Shown here piece by piece: positions 1 to 6,700 of a stretch of DNA of 11,015 bases. The notes beneath the pieces were generated by a model. The model did no database searches. It worked only from the letters and a program-made list of their open reading frames with translations, and was not told the origin of the DNA. The stretch is from Gammaproteobacteria bacterium RIFCSPLOWO2_02_FULL_56_15 (GTDB lineage Bacteria > Pseudomonadota > Gammaproteobacteria > Eutrophobiales > Eutrophobiaceae), in NCBI GenBank assembly GCA_001801825.1, contig MGYR01000211.1:17599-28613 (forward strand). Reading direction: 5' to 3'. How positions within the stretch are numbered: position 1 is the stretch's first letter; each line of letters begins with the position of its first letter. A program made the translations under genes and the position numbers.

Positions 1-2
1 TG

Positions 3-983
3 CGACCGGTGCAGAGTGTTTTCATTGGTGGCGGGACCCCGAGTCTGATGACCGGCGATGGAGTCAGGCACCTGATGCGGATGCTCGGGGGTGCGGTGAC
101 CCTTGCCCCTGATTGTGAAATCAGCCTGGAAGCGAACCCTGGTGCCTCGGACGCCAGCCGTTTTGCAGAGTACCGTGCTGCCGGCATTAACCGGATATCC
201 ATCGGCGTGCAGAGTTTTTCAGATGCTGCCTTGCGCTCTCTCGGCCGGGTGCATGACGGAAACGACGCCAGTACGGCGATTCGGTATGCCAGGCAGGCCG
301 GTTTCACCAATATCAATCTGGATATCATCTATGCCTTGCCCGGGCAGACCGTGATCGATGCCGTGGAGGATCTGCGAGTGGCGACAGACTTCCGGCCGGA
401 ACATATCTCCTGGTACCAGCTTGGAATCGAACCGGGAACTTTATTTTACAAGCGGCCGCCAATCTTGCCGGATGATGATAGCTCCTGGGAGATCCAACAG
501 GCGGGCCAGGAGTTACTGTCTGCGGCAGGGTACCAAAACTACGAAATATCTGCCTGGGCAGCGGCTGAGAACCTGCGTTGTGTTCATAACCTCAACTACT
601 GGCATTTTGGAGACTACCTGGGGATTGGCGCCGGCGCGCATAGCAAATTGAGCGATCCGGGCAGCGGCAGGATCAACCGCTTGGTGCGGCAACCCTCGCC
701 CCGGAAATACATGCGCCTCTCCGGCAGCAAGCAGGTGTTGAGTGGAAACACTTTCCCTCAGCGAGGAGAACTTCATTTGGAATTCATGATGAACGCAATG
801 CGTCTCCGCGATGGATTTCCAACTGCATTGTTTGCAGAGCGTACCGGCCAGTCATTGGCGGATATCCGGGATCGCCTGGACCATGCGGAAGGCCTGGGAT
901 TGATCGAGAGATGGGGGGAGCATATCCGGCCGACCTCCCGAGGGCAACGCTTCCTCAATAATCTGCTGCAATTATTTATTTGA
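3..983 (+). CDS. hemW: Heme chaperone HemW (radical SAM, HemN-like), 5'-truncated by window edge
   Basis: The reading frame is open from the left edge to TGA at 981-983. The GTG at position 9 is internal, not the start: the frame continues upstream and the family's N-terminal CxxxCxxC iron-sulfur motif, expected about 40-50 residues earlier, lies outside the window. Visible signatures are VFIGGGTPS (SAM-binding glycine motif), ISLEANPG, RISIGVQSFSD, INLDIIYALPGQT, WYQLGIEPGT and the C-terminal HemW-type domain ending in NNLLQLFI. Family knowledge: HemW is a cytoplasmic radical-SAM protein related to coproporphyrinogen III dehydrogenase HemN. It is thought to deliver heme to target proteins rather than oxidise coproporphyrinogen. 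I call HemW rather than HemN from the overall sequence pattern and the compact C-terminus; the diagnostic N-terminus cannot be inspected. It converges on dapD and is not part of the downstream operon. Confidence 0.93.
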   Translation, partial: RPVQSVFIGGGTPSLMTGDGVRHLMRMLGGAVTLAPDCEISLEANPGASDASRFAEYRAAGINRISIGVQSFSDAALRSLGRVHDGNDASTAIRYARQAGFTNINLDIIYALPGQTVIDAVEDLRVATDFRPEHISWYQLGIEPGTLFYKRPPILPDDDSSWEIQQAGQELLSAAGYQNYEISAWAAAENLRCVHNLNYWHFGDYLGIGAGAHSKLSDPGSGRINRLVRQPSPRKYMRLSGSKQVLSGNTFPQRGELHLEFMMNAMRLRDGFPTALFAERTGQSLADIRDRLDHAEGLGLIERWGEHIRPTSRGQRFLNNLLQLFI

Positions 984-987
984 ACAC

Positions 988-1020
988 GTACTACCCCGTG
1001 GTCTCGTCATGGGGTAGTAC
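988..1020. terminator. Symmetric hairpin between convergent hemW and dapD (candidate bidirectional terminator)
   Basis: GTACTACCCC (988-997) and GGGGTAGTAC (1011-1020) are perfect inverted repeats. The stem extends inward through GTG/CAT (one G-U wobble) to leave a 7-nt loop, about 13 bp in all. It starts 4 nt after the hemW stop and ends 33 nt before the dapD stop codon, exactly between two convergent genes. Neither strand has a clear run of T after the stem, so it may act as an mRNA 3'-end stabiliser or as a Rho-assisted stop rather than a textbook intrinsic terminator. Confidence 0.65.
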
Positions 1021-1053
1021 ATTGCCGGAAGCTTGGGCCGGCGGACAAAAATA

Positions 1054-1875
1054 TCAGAGGTCCCGGAGCAGGTCATTCAGACTGACCTTGCTACGGGTCT
1101 TCTCGTCCACCTGCTTGACGATCACGGCACAGTAGAGACTGTATTTACCGTCTTTGGAGGGCAGGTTACCAGACACGACAACCGATCCTGGAGGGATATA
1201 TCCATAACTGATAGCTCCGGTTTCACGGTTGTAGATCCTGGTGCTTTGCCCGAGATAGACGCCCATGGAAATGACCGAGCCTGCTCCGACAATCACGCCT
1301 TCCACAACCTCGGACCTTGCGCCGATGAAACAGTTGTCTTCAATAATCGTGGGGTTGGCCTGGAGGGGTTCCAGCACCCCTCCGATCCCCGCGCCGCCTG
1401 ACAAATGTACATTCTTTCCTATCTGGGCACAGGAACCGACGGTGGCCCAGGTGTCGACCATGGTGCCTGTATCCACGTAGGCGCCGATATTGACGTAACT
1501 TGGCATCAGGACGACGTTAGGGGCGATATAGCTGCCGTAGCGTGCCACTGCAGGAGGAACCACCCGCACTCCCGAGCGGGCAAATTCATCCGCATCAAGC
1601 CCGCTGAATTTCATATTGACCTTATCGTAGTAAGAAGTGAATCCCCCTGCCATCACCCGGTTACGATTCAATGCGAAGGACAGTAAAACCGCTTTTTTGA
1701 TCCACTGGTTCACAATCCAGTTGCCAGCTGTTTTTTCAGCAACCCGTAATCTGCCCTCGTTCAGACCGGTCAGAGTCTCCGCTATTGCATCCAGGAGGTC
1801 TCGACCGGCATTATCCGAGTTCAGACCGGCGCGTTTATCAAAATATTCGTCAATGATTTTTTCGTTGGTGTTCAT
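1054..1875 (-). CDS. dapD: 2,3,4,5-tetrahydropyridine-2,6-dicarboxylate N-succinyltransferase DapD
   Basis: DapD transfers succinyl from succinyl-CoA to tetrahydrodipicolinate in the succinylase branch of diaminopimelate/lysine synthesis, as a cytoplasmic trimer. The protein has 273 residues; E. coli DapD has 274. It matches the remembered E. coli protein closely over most of its length, for example MPSYVNIGAYVD, MVDTWATVGSCAQIG, SGGAGIGGVLEPLQANP and SGNLPSKDGKYSLYC. The N-terminal helical domain is about residues 1-100 and the left-handed parallel beta-helix (hexapeptide repeats) about 105-250. The family's catalytic Asp141 and Glu189 are present at those same positions. The ATG at 1873-1875 is supported by a GGGGA motif 9 nt upstream on the minus strand. 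It diverges from asd, an earlier enzyme of the same pathway. Confidence 0.97.
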   Translation of the reverse strand: MNTNEKIIDEYFDKRAGLNSDNAGRDLLDAIAETLTGLNEGRLRVAEKTAGNWIVNQWIKKAVLLSFALNRNRVMAGGFTSYYDKVNMKFSGLDADEFARSGVRVVPPAVARYGSYIAPNVVLMPSYVNIGAYVDTGTMVDTWATVGSCAQIGKNVHLSGGAGIGGVLEPLQANPTIIEDNCFIGARSEVVEGVIVGAGSVISMGVYLGQSTRIYNRETGAISYGYIPPGSVVVSGNLPSKDGKYSLYCAVIVKQVDEKTRSKVSLNDLLRDL

Positions 1876-2168
1876 ATCCTGTTATCCCCATTTTCGTTAT
1901 CAGTATCCCGGGAACCGGAGAGATTGTAAATCTTCGGTGCACTCTGCCTTTTACGGTGCGAATTCAGTTGCCTTCAGGGGCCTTCTGGCAAGCTTATGGT
2001 GCGGGTACAACAACTGCCGATATGTTATCATTTGCCATAATCGCAATCCCTTGTGGAGAGTCAGGATTGTCGGGGCAGGGTGAAGGTGTGAAGGCTATCG
2101 TGCGGTGATGGTTATACAGCTTGCTATCCCTTATCAGGCTAACTAAAGGATCGATCTGGAAAATAAGA
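1876..2168. other. Divergent dapD/asd intergenic region
   Basis: This 293-nt gap separates two outward-facing genes of the same pathway, so it must hold the dapD promoter and probably the asd promoter. On the minus strand a TACAAT hexamer (+ strand 1923-1928) matches five of six bases of a -10 box about 48 nt before dapD, but no good -35 box is spaced to it. On the plus side no convincing promoter pair was found. A short inverted repeat TTGCC (1968-1972)/GGCAA (1987-1991) lies in the middle. I looked for a lysine-riboswitch-like core and did not see one. ORFs running through it are shadows without recognisable protein character. Confidence 0.5.
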
Positions 2169-3191
2169 ATGCGTGAGATGTTTAATGTGGTTGTTGTTGG
2201 TGCGACAGGCGCAGTCGGGGAAGTCATGCTCTCGATACTGGCACAGCGGAACTTCCCCCTGGCAGGGGTGCGGGCAGTTGCGAGCAGTCGATCTGCAGGC
2301 GGCAAGGTCCGATTCGGAAACCGGGAGCTTATCATCGAGGATCTGCAGGAATTCGACTTCAGCGGAATCGATATCGGGCTGTTTTCCCCGGGGGCATCCG
2401 TCTCAAAAGTGTATGCACCGAAAGCGGCGGCTGCGGGTTGTGTGGTAATCGATAACACCTCGCAGTTTCGCTATGATGATGATATCCCGCTGGTTGTGCC
2501 CGAGGTAAATCCACGGGATATCGGCATGTACAAGAACCGGGGTATTATCGCCAATCCCAATTGTTCCACCATTCAGATGGTTGTCGCACTTAAACCCATC
2601 CAAGATGCAGTTGGTATTGAGCGGATCAATGTCTGTACCTATCAGGCTGTCTCCGGCACCGGCAAAGAGGCGATTGAGGAATTACAGCAGCAGGTCTCTT
2701 GCCTGCTGGGGAAGCAGCCACTGCCTCGGACGGTATACCCGAAACAGATAGCCTTCAATGTGTTGCCGCAGATCGACATTTTCATGGAGAATGGTTATAC
2801 CAAGGAAGAGATGAAAATGGTCTGGGAAACCAGGAAGATTATGGGTGATCAATCGATACAGGTAAATCCGACCACCGTCAGGGTACCGGTATTCTATGGG
2901 CACTCCGAGGCGGTGCATATTGAGACCCGGGAGAAGATAACCGTTGAGGAGGTCCGCAGACTTCTAGCTTCCGCCCCGGGTGTTGTGGTGCTTGACCGGC
3001 GCGAAGACGGTGGTTACCCCACTCCAGTGACTGAGGCGGAGGGCCAGGATCCTGTATTTGTCGGAAGAATACGGGAAGATATCTCCCATCCACGCGGCAT
3101 TAACCTGTGGGTGGTCTCCGATAATGTCCGAAAGGGAGCTGCATTAAATAGTGTTCAAATAGCCGAAATTTTGGTAAAAGACTACCTATAA
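2169..3191 (+). CDS. asd: Aspartate-semialdehyde dehydrogenase
   Basis: Asd reduces aspartyl phosphate to aspartate semialdehyde with NADPH, feeding lysine/diaminopimelate, threonine and methionine synthesis in the cytoplasm. The ATG at 2169 gives 340 residues, normal for the family, with GGA 8 nt upstream. An ATG at 2178 (MFNVVVVGATG) is an alternative; a TTG at 2121 only adds an untypical tail. The Rossmann NADP motif is GATGAVG (residues 11-17). Active-site residues of the family are all visible: Cys132 in NPNCSTIQ, Gln159 in TYQAVSGTGKEA, Arg238 and His245 in RVPVFYGHSEAVH. The sequence type (VVGATGAVGE, PNCSTI) is that of the Gram-positive-like/Vibrio Asd2 class, related to the inactive Usg protein that sits near truA in E. 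coli. The intact Cys shows that this is the real enzyme and not Usg. It lies upstream of the fimV genes but probably forms its own transcript. Confidence 0.96.
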   Translation: MREMFNVVVVGATGAVGEVMLSILAQRNFPLAGVRAVASSRSAGGKVRFGNRELIIEDLQEFDFSGIDIGLFSPGASVSKVYAPKAAAAGCVVIDNTSQFRYDDDIPLVVPEVNPRDIGMYKNRGIIANPNCSTIQMVVALKPIQDAVGIERINVCTYQAVSGTGKEAIEELQQQVSCLLGKQPLPRTVYPKQIAFNVLPQIDIFMENGYTKEEMKMVWETRKIMGDQSIQVNPTTVRVPVFYGHSEAVHIETREKITVEEVRRLLASAPGVVVLDRREDGGYPTPVTEAEGQDPVFVGRIREDISHPRGINLWVVSDNVRKGAALNSVQIAEILVKDYL

Positions 3192-3199
3192 ACTATAGT
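3171..3199 (+). promoter_or_regulatory. Candidate sigma70 promoter for the fimV cluster
   Basis: TTGGTA (3171-3176, four of six to the -35 consensus) is separated by exactly 17 nt from TATAGT (3194-3199, five of six to the -10 consensus). It overlaps the last codons and stop of asd. The -10 lies in a perfect 10-bp palindrome AACTATAGTT (3191-3200). Transcription would start near 3206 and give a leader of about 187 nt before the small FimV-like gene. Confidence 0.5.
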
Positions 3200-3219
3200 T
3201 AAGGGGTAAATCTAAAGCA

Positions 3220-3311
3220 TGTTCGCAGGTTTCTGGCAGTTTTCATGTGGCATGCTACCGAAAGACTGCCCATACCTGCTCGGAAAATCGCTGGATGCCA
3301 TGCTGCGAACA
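3220..3311 (+). ncRNA. Structured 5' leader with competing stems upstream of the FimV-like gene
   Basis: The outer arms TGTTCGCAG (3220-3228) and CTGCGAACA (3303-3311) are perfectly complementary over 9 nt. Inside, GGCAGTTTTC (3235-3244) pairs with GAAAGACTGCC (3260-3270) with one bulged G, capped by GTG/TAC around a GCATGC loop (3247-3258). A second partner for the left arm exists: GCAGGT (3225-3230) pairs with ACCTGC (3274-3279). It would extend the inner hairpin to about 19 bp, but it uses the same bases as the outer stem (3225-3228). A weak stem GTTGT (3325-3329)/ACAAC (3341-3345) followed 3 nt later by six T (3349-3354) lies downstream. This looks like a regulatory leader or small RNA; I recognise no known riboswitch class. 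The pairings are seen directly, but whether they form or function is inference. Confidence 0.4.
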
Positions 3312-3392
3312 GATATCTTTGGGAGTTGTGGTTGATTTTTACAACAGGTTTTTTGAGTAAGGGAAACGCATTGTAACAGCAGAGATTCGTCT

Positions 3393-3764
3393 ATGAAAAA
3401 ATATCTAGCGGTGGTGATTACAGCCCTTACCAGCCTCTTGGGAATGCAGTCCGCGGAGGCTCTGGCCGTATCCGACATAGAATTGAGTTCGTCCCTGAAT
3501 CAGCAACTGGATGCCAGAATCTTTCTGCTGTCCGCTACTGAGAGTGAATTGCACAGCCTGAAAGTGAGTGTCCAACAGGCAGAATCAGGAACGCAGGGAA
3601 ATATGAAACTGGAGCATGAGGTGGTGGAAGATGGAGAGCGTCCCTATATCAAAATCACAAGTAAGGATGCGGTTCGTGAACCGGTCCTGAATCTGCAGAT
3701 CGAATTGAGTTGGTCCACCGGCCGTCTGCTACGCGAATATGCCTTGATTATAGATCCCCAATAG
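3393..3764 (+). CDS. Small exported FimV N-terminal-domain protein (fimV partial paralogue)
   Basis: A protein of 123 residues. Residues 1-23 form a signal peptide (Lys-Lys, hydrophobic stretch, QSAEA before a probable cleavage), so the mature protein should be periplasmic. The mature part, about 100 residues, is homologous to the N-terminal domain of the next gene, fimV. Shared blocks are DIELSSSLNQQLDARI versus NIDLRSELNQPFEARI, LLSATESEL versus LLSVTAEEL, and DAVREPVLNLQIELSWSTG then RLLREYALIIDP versus the matching DSVREP...RLLREYTVLLDP. It lacks about 15 residues that FimV has near its positions 60-75. It has no LysM, membrane or cytoplasmic part and ends cleanly with a TAG stop after the domain. 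It lies 21 nt before fimV and is very probably co-transcribed with it. The ATG has only weak Shine-Dalgarno support (AGCAGAGA about 9 nt upstream). Most likely an old tandem duplication now serving as a separate partner or modulator of FimV. That role is inferred. Confidence 0.85.
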   Translation: MKKYLAVVITALTSLLGMQSAEALAVSDIELSSSLNQQLDARIFLLSATESELHSLKVSVQQAESGTQGNMKLEHEVVEDGERPYIKITSKDAVREPVLNLQIELSWSTGRLLREYALIIDPQ

Positions 3765-3772
3765 AAATTCGA

Positions 3773-3784
3773 ATCGGTACCGAT
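3773..3784. repeat. 12-bp perfect palindrome immediately before the fimV start
   Basis: ATCGGTACCGAT is perfectly self-complementary and ends 1 nt before the fimV ATG, where a Shine-Dalgarno sequence would be expected; no clear one is present. It overlaps a second palindrome, ATTCGAAT (3767-3774). A few 12-bp palindromes are expected by chance in 11 kb, so function is doubtful. Confidence 0.3.
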
Positions 3785-3785
3785 A

Positions 3786-6700
3786 ATGAAACGGAAAAGC
3801 ATCTTACTGGTTGTTCTGGCTATCTTGCCTGACATTGTCAGCGCCCTTGGGCTGGGTAATATCGACCTTCGTTCCGAGCTAAATCAGCCCTTTGAGGCGC
3901 GTATCGAGTTGTTATCAGTGACTGCTGAGGAGCTTTCGACGCTGCGCGTCGGTCTTGCCGATCTCTCTGCATTCCAGCGAGCGGGTGTCGACCGGCCTTT
4001 CGTACTCAGTGAACTCAGATTCACTGTGGAGGAAACGGAAAGCGGCCCAGATTACATCCTGATTACCACTCTGGACTCGGTACGTGAACCATTTCTGAAC
4101 TTTCTGGTGGAGGCAAACTGGTCGCGAGGCAGGTTATTGCGGGAATATACCGTACTGCTTGATCCGCCGCTGTATGATCCAGGTTACGGTTCGGCCCTCA
4201 AGAGCACTATACCTGCTGTCGAACCGGTGTCCGACACGGGAAGCGTAACCACGACAACAACGGGGGAGCCCACTGGATCCGGCCGGGTTTCAGCCCTGTC
4301 TCAACAGGGTATCGATGGCAGTGAATACGGTCCAATTGCCTCAGGTGATACCCTGTGGTCCATTGCCTCCCGATCCCGTCCAGATGCATCAGTCAGTATC
4401 CAACAGATGATGCTGGCCCTGCAACGCGCCAATCCAGATGTCTTTATCAACAATAATATTAACGGCCTGAAGCGTGGACAGGTATTGCGAATACCTGACA
4501 ACGACGAGATATCCGCAATCTCTTCCAATGAAGCGCTGGCTGAGGTCATATCACAAAATACTGTATGGGAATCCACCCGTGGGTCCATTGCAACGGCCAC
4601 CCCCATCCGGCCCGCAGGTGCTGAGATCGAAACCGAGACTGAAGGAGTCGCTTCCACTCCTGAGCCGGAGGAGGAAGTCAGCGATGCAGAGTTACGGTTG
4701 GTAGCCCCAGGTGGTCAGGCTGCTGGTACAGGGAGTGGTGATTCCGCTCTTGCAGTTGAGGAAGCCGGGGTAGATGAGCAAATCTCACTGGCAAATGAGC
4801 AGATTGAAGCCATTTCCGTTGAACACATTGATTTACGGGACAAAATGACGGAGTCCGAGAGTATCATCGAGGACTTGCAACGGCTGATCTCCCTCAAGGA
4901 CGAAGAGCTGGCGACGATCCAGCAGCAATTGGCTGGTACTGCCCAGGGTGAGAGCGCAGCAGAAGACAGTATTCCCGCAATTACTGAAGAAACTGCCGTC
5001 ACCGATACTACACCTCAAGAAGAACCCGTAGCCAGCACAGCTGAAACCGGACAGGTCAGCGAAGTTCCCGTATCCACTCCACCCGCTTCAGTGCCTGCAG
5101 CCCCTGAGACTGTCCAGGCACCGGCGGGCATAATGGGCGCCATCAAAACGGTTATTCTGGAAAATCTCCTGGTAATCATTGTTGGACTGGCAGGTGTTGC
5201 GAGTGTAATCGGACTCCTTCTGTTTGTATCGAGCCGCAAGCGTGCCCAGGCAGATGCCATGCCAGTGGCGGACACGACCGACTTCCCCGGTGTCGACAGC
5301 AGTGAGGATGAAACCATAATACCGGGAGAGGAGTCCGCCGCTGAATTCGATGATTCAGAGGCTATCACGGATGTCGGCAAATACGCGGAAAAAATTGATT
5401 CAGATGAGATTGCGCCTGCTCCACAACCGGATATATCCGCTGATGTGGAAAAGACAGAGTTTGCATTTGAGGAGGAAGAAGATGCCCTGGCCGAGGTCAA
5501 TGTCTTCCTTGCCTATGAACATTTCGATCAAGCCGAGGAATTTGTCAGGGAGGCTATAGCCGGCGATCCGGAAAACCTCGATTACCACACCAAATTACTG
5601 GAAGTTTTCTATGCCTCAGGCAACAAGAAGGCATATGAGGCTGAGGCCAAGGTATTGCAGGGTCTCGTCAATTCTCAAGGTTCCCATTGGGAGATGGCTC
5701 TTGCCATGTGGCAGGAATTGTCACCCAGCCGCGCCCTCTTCGCTGCACCCTCTGATGATGAAGAAACCTCGGCTGCACCAACGACAGGTGGTGGTATCGT
5801 GGATCTGACCGCCGAAGGCTCGGAGAAGCCTGATACTGGCTCCATGCTTGATTTTAACTTTGGCCTGGATGAGCCTGCCAAAGCACCGGTTGCGAAATCC
5901 GCAATGCTTGATATCACCTCGAATCGGAATGATTTGCTCGATATTACTGCTGCAGTCACCAGTGAGGAGAAAGAGGATCTGCTGGATGTCACTGCGGCTG
6001 TCCGACTGGAGCCGGAATCTCTGGAAACAACAACCGCAGGTGCGGCAGAGAATGATGTCTTCAATCTTGCCTACAGGCAGGATGATGAGGTACTGGATAT
6101 CACGGCTGCGGCTGGAACCAATGATGATGGCAATAAAGCGGCAGATATAGAGGATGCCGGACTTGATTTCAGCTTGGGAGACACCGGTCCGGCTGACCGC
6201 GGAGATTTACTTGATGTTTCGCAAGGCGGTGGCGAGGATTTGCTCGACGTGACGCATGCACATCCGGATTTGCAGCATGATGATTTCGAGGAGGATTTGC
6301 TTGATGTCACCTCGGCTACTGCTGCCGGTCTTGACGCAAGAGCCTTGTTTGAGGTCACTGATGATGCGACTGGTGATGTATCGGGTTATAAGGATAATTC
6401 GCTCGATTTCCCCAAGGGTGGTTCAGGAGCAGCAGATAATGTAATTGATTTCGATATTGGATCCGCTAATGAATTATCACTGGAACTGGATGGTTCAGGT
6501 TCAGGTGGCCAAAGCGAAGGATTGGAACTGGAGGCCCTGGGTTCTTCAGAGACCGCTCAAACGGCGGAAACCGGGTTGGAACTGACGCTGGATGATAGCA
6601 GTGAGCAGGAATTTTCACTGGACATCGGTGATTCCAGTACCACAGGGGAGGGTGATACTTTTGAAGTTGGAGACCTTGAAATCTCCCAGGGTGGTATCGA

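Noticed and set aside
1637..2083. 148-aa plus-strand frame crossing the dapD start into the intergenic region
   Set aside because: Most of it is antisense to dapD; the part beyond shows no family features and there is no ribosome site.
2121..2168. Upstream TTG start for asd adding 16 residues
   Set aside because: The extra residues do not resemble the family's N-terminus, and an ATG at 2169 has a suitable GGA 8 nt upstream.
1994..2168. Lysine riboswitch upstream of asd
   Set aside because: I looked for the conserved purine-rich core pieces and did not find them in order; only a covariance-model search could settle it.
2169..3191. Possibility that this gene is the inactive Usg paralogue found near truA in E. 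coli
   Set aside because: The catalytic Cys in NPNCSTIQ and the Gln, Arg and His active-site residues are all present; Usg lacks the Cys.
3393..3764. Possibility that the small gene is a frameshifted 5' end of fimV
   Set aside because: fimV has its own complete signal peptide and N-terminal domain, and the small protein ends after a complete domain.
5015..5500. 161-aa and other Ser-rich minus-strand frames (also 6557-6994, 5675-6064)
   Set aside because: They mirror the acidic, GAT/GAG-rich coding of fimV, which reads as Ser/Leu-rich sequence on the other strand. They are shadows.
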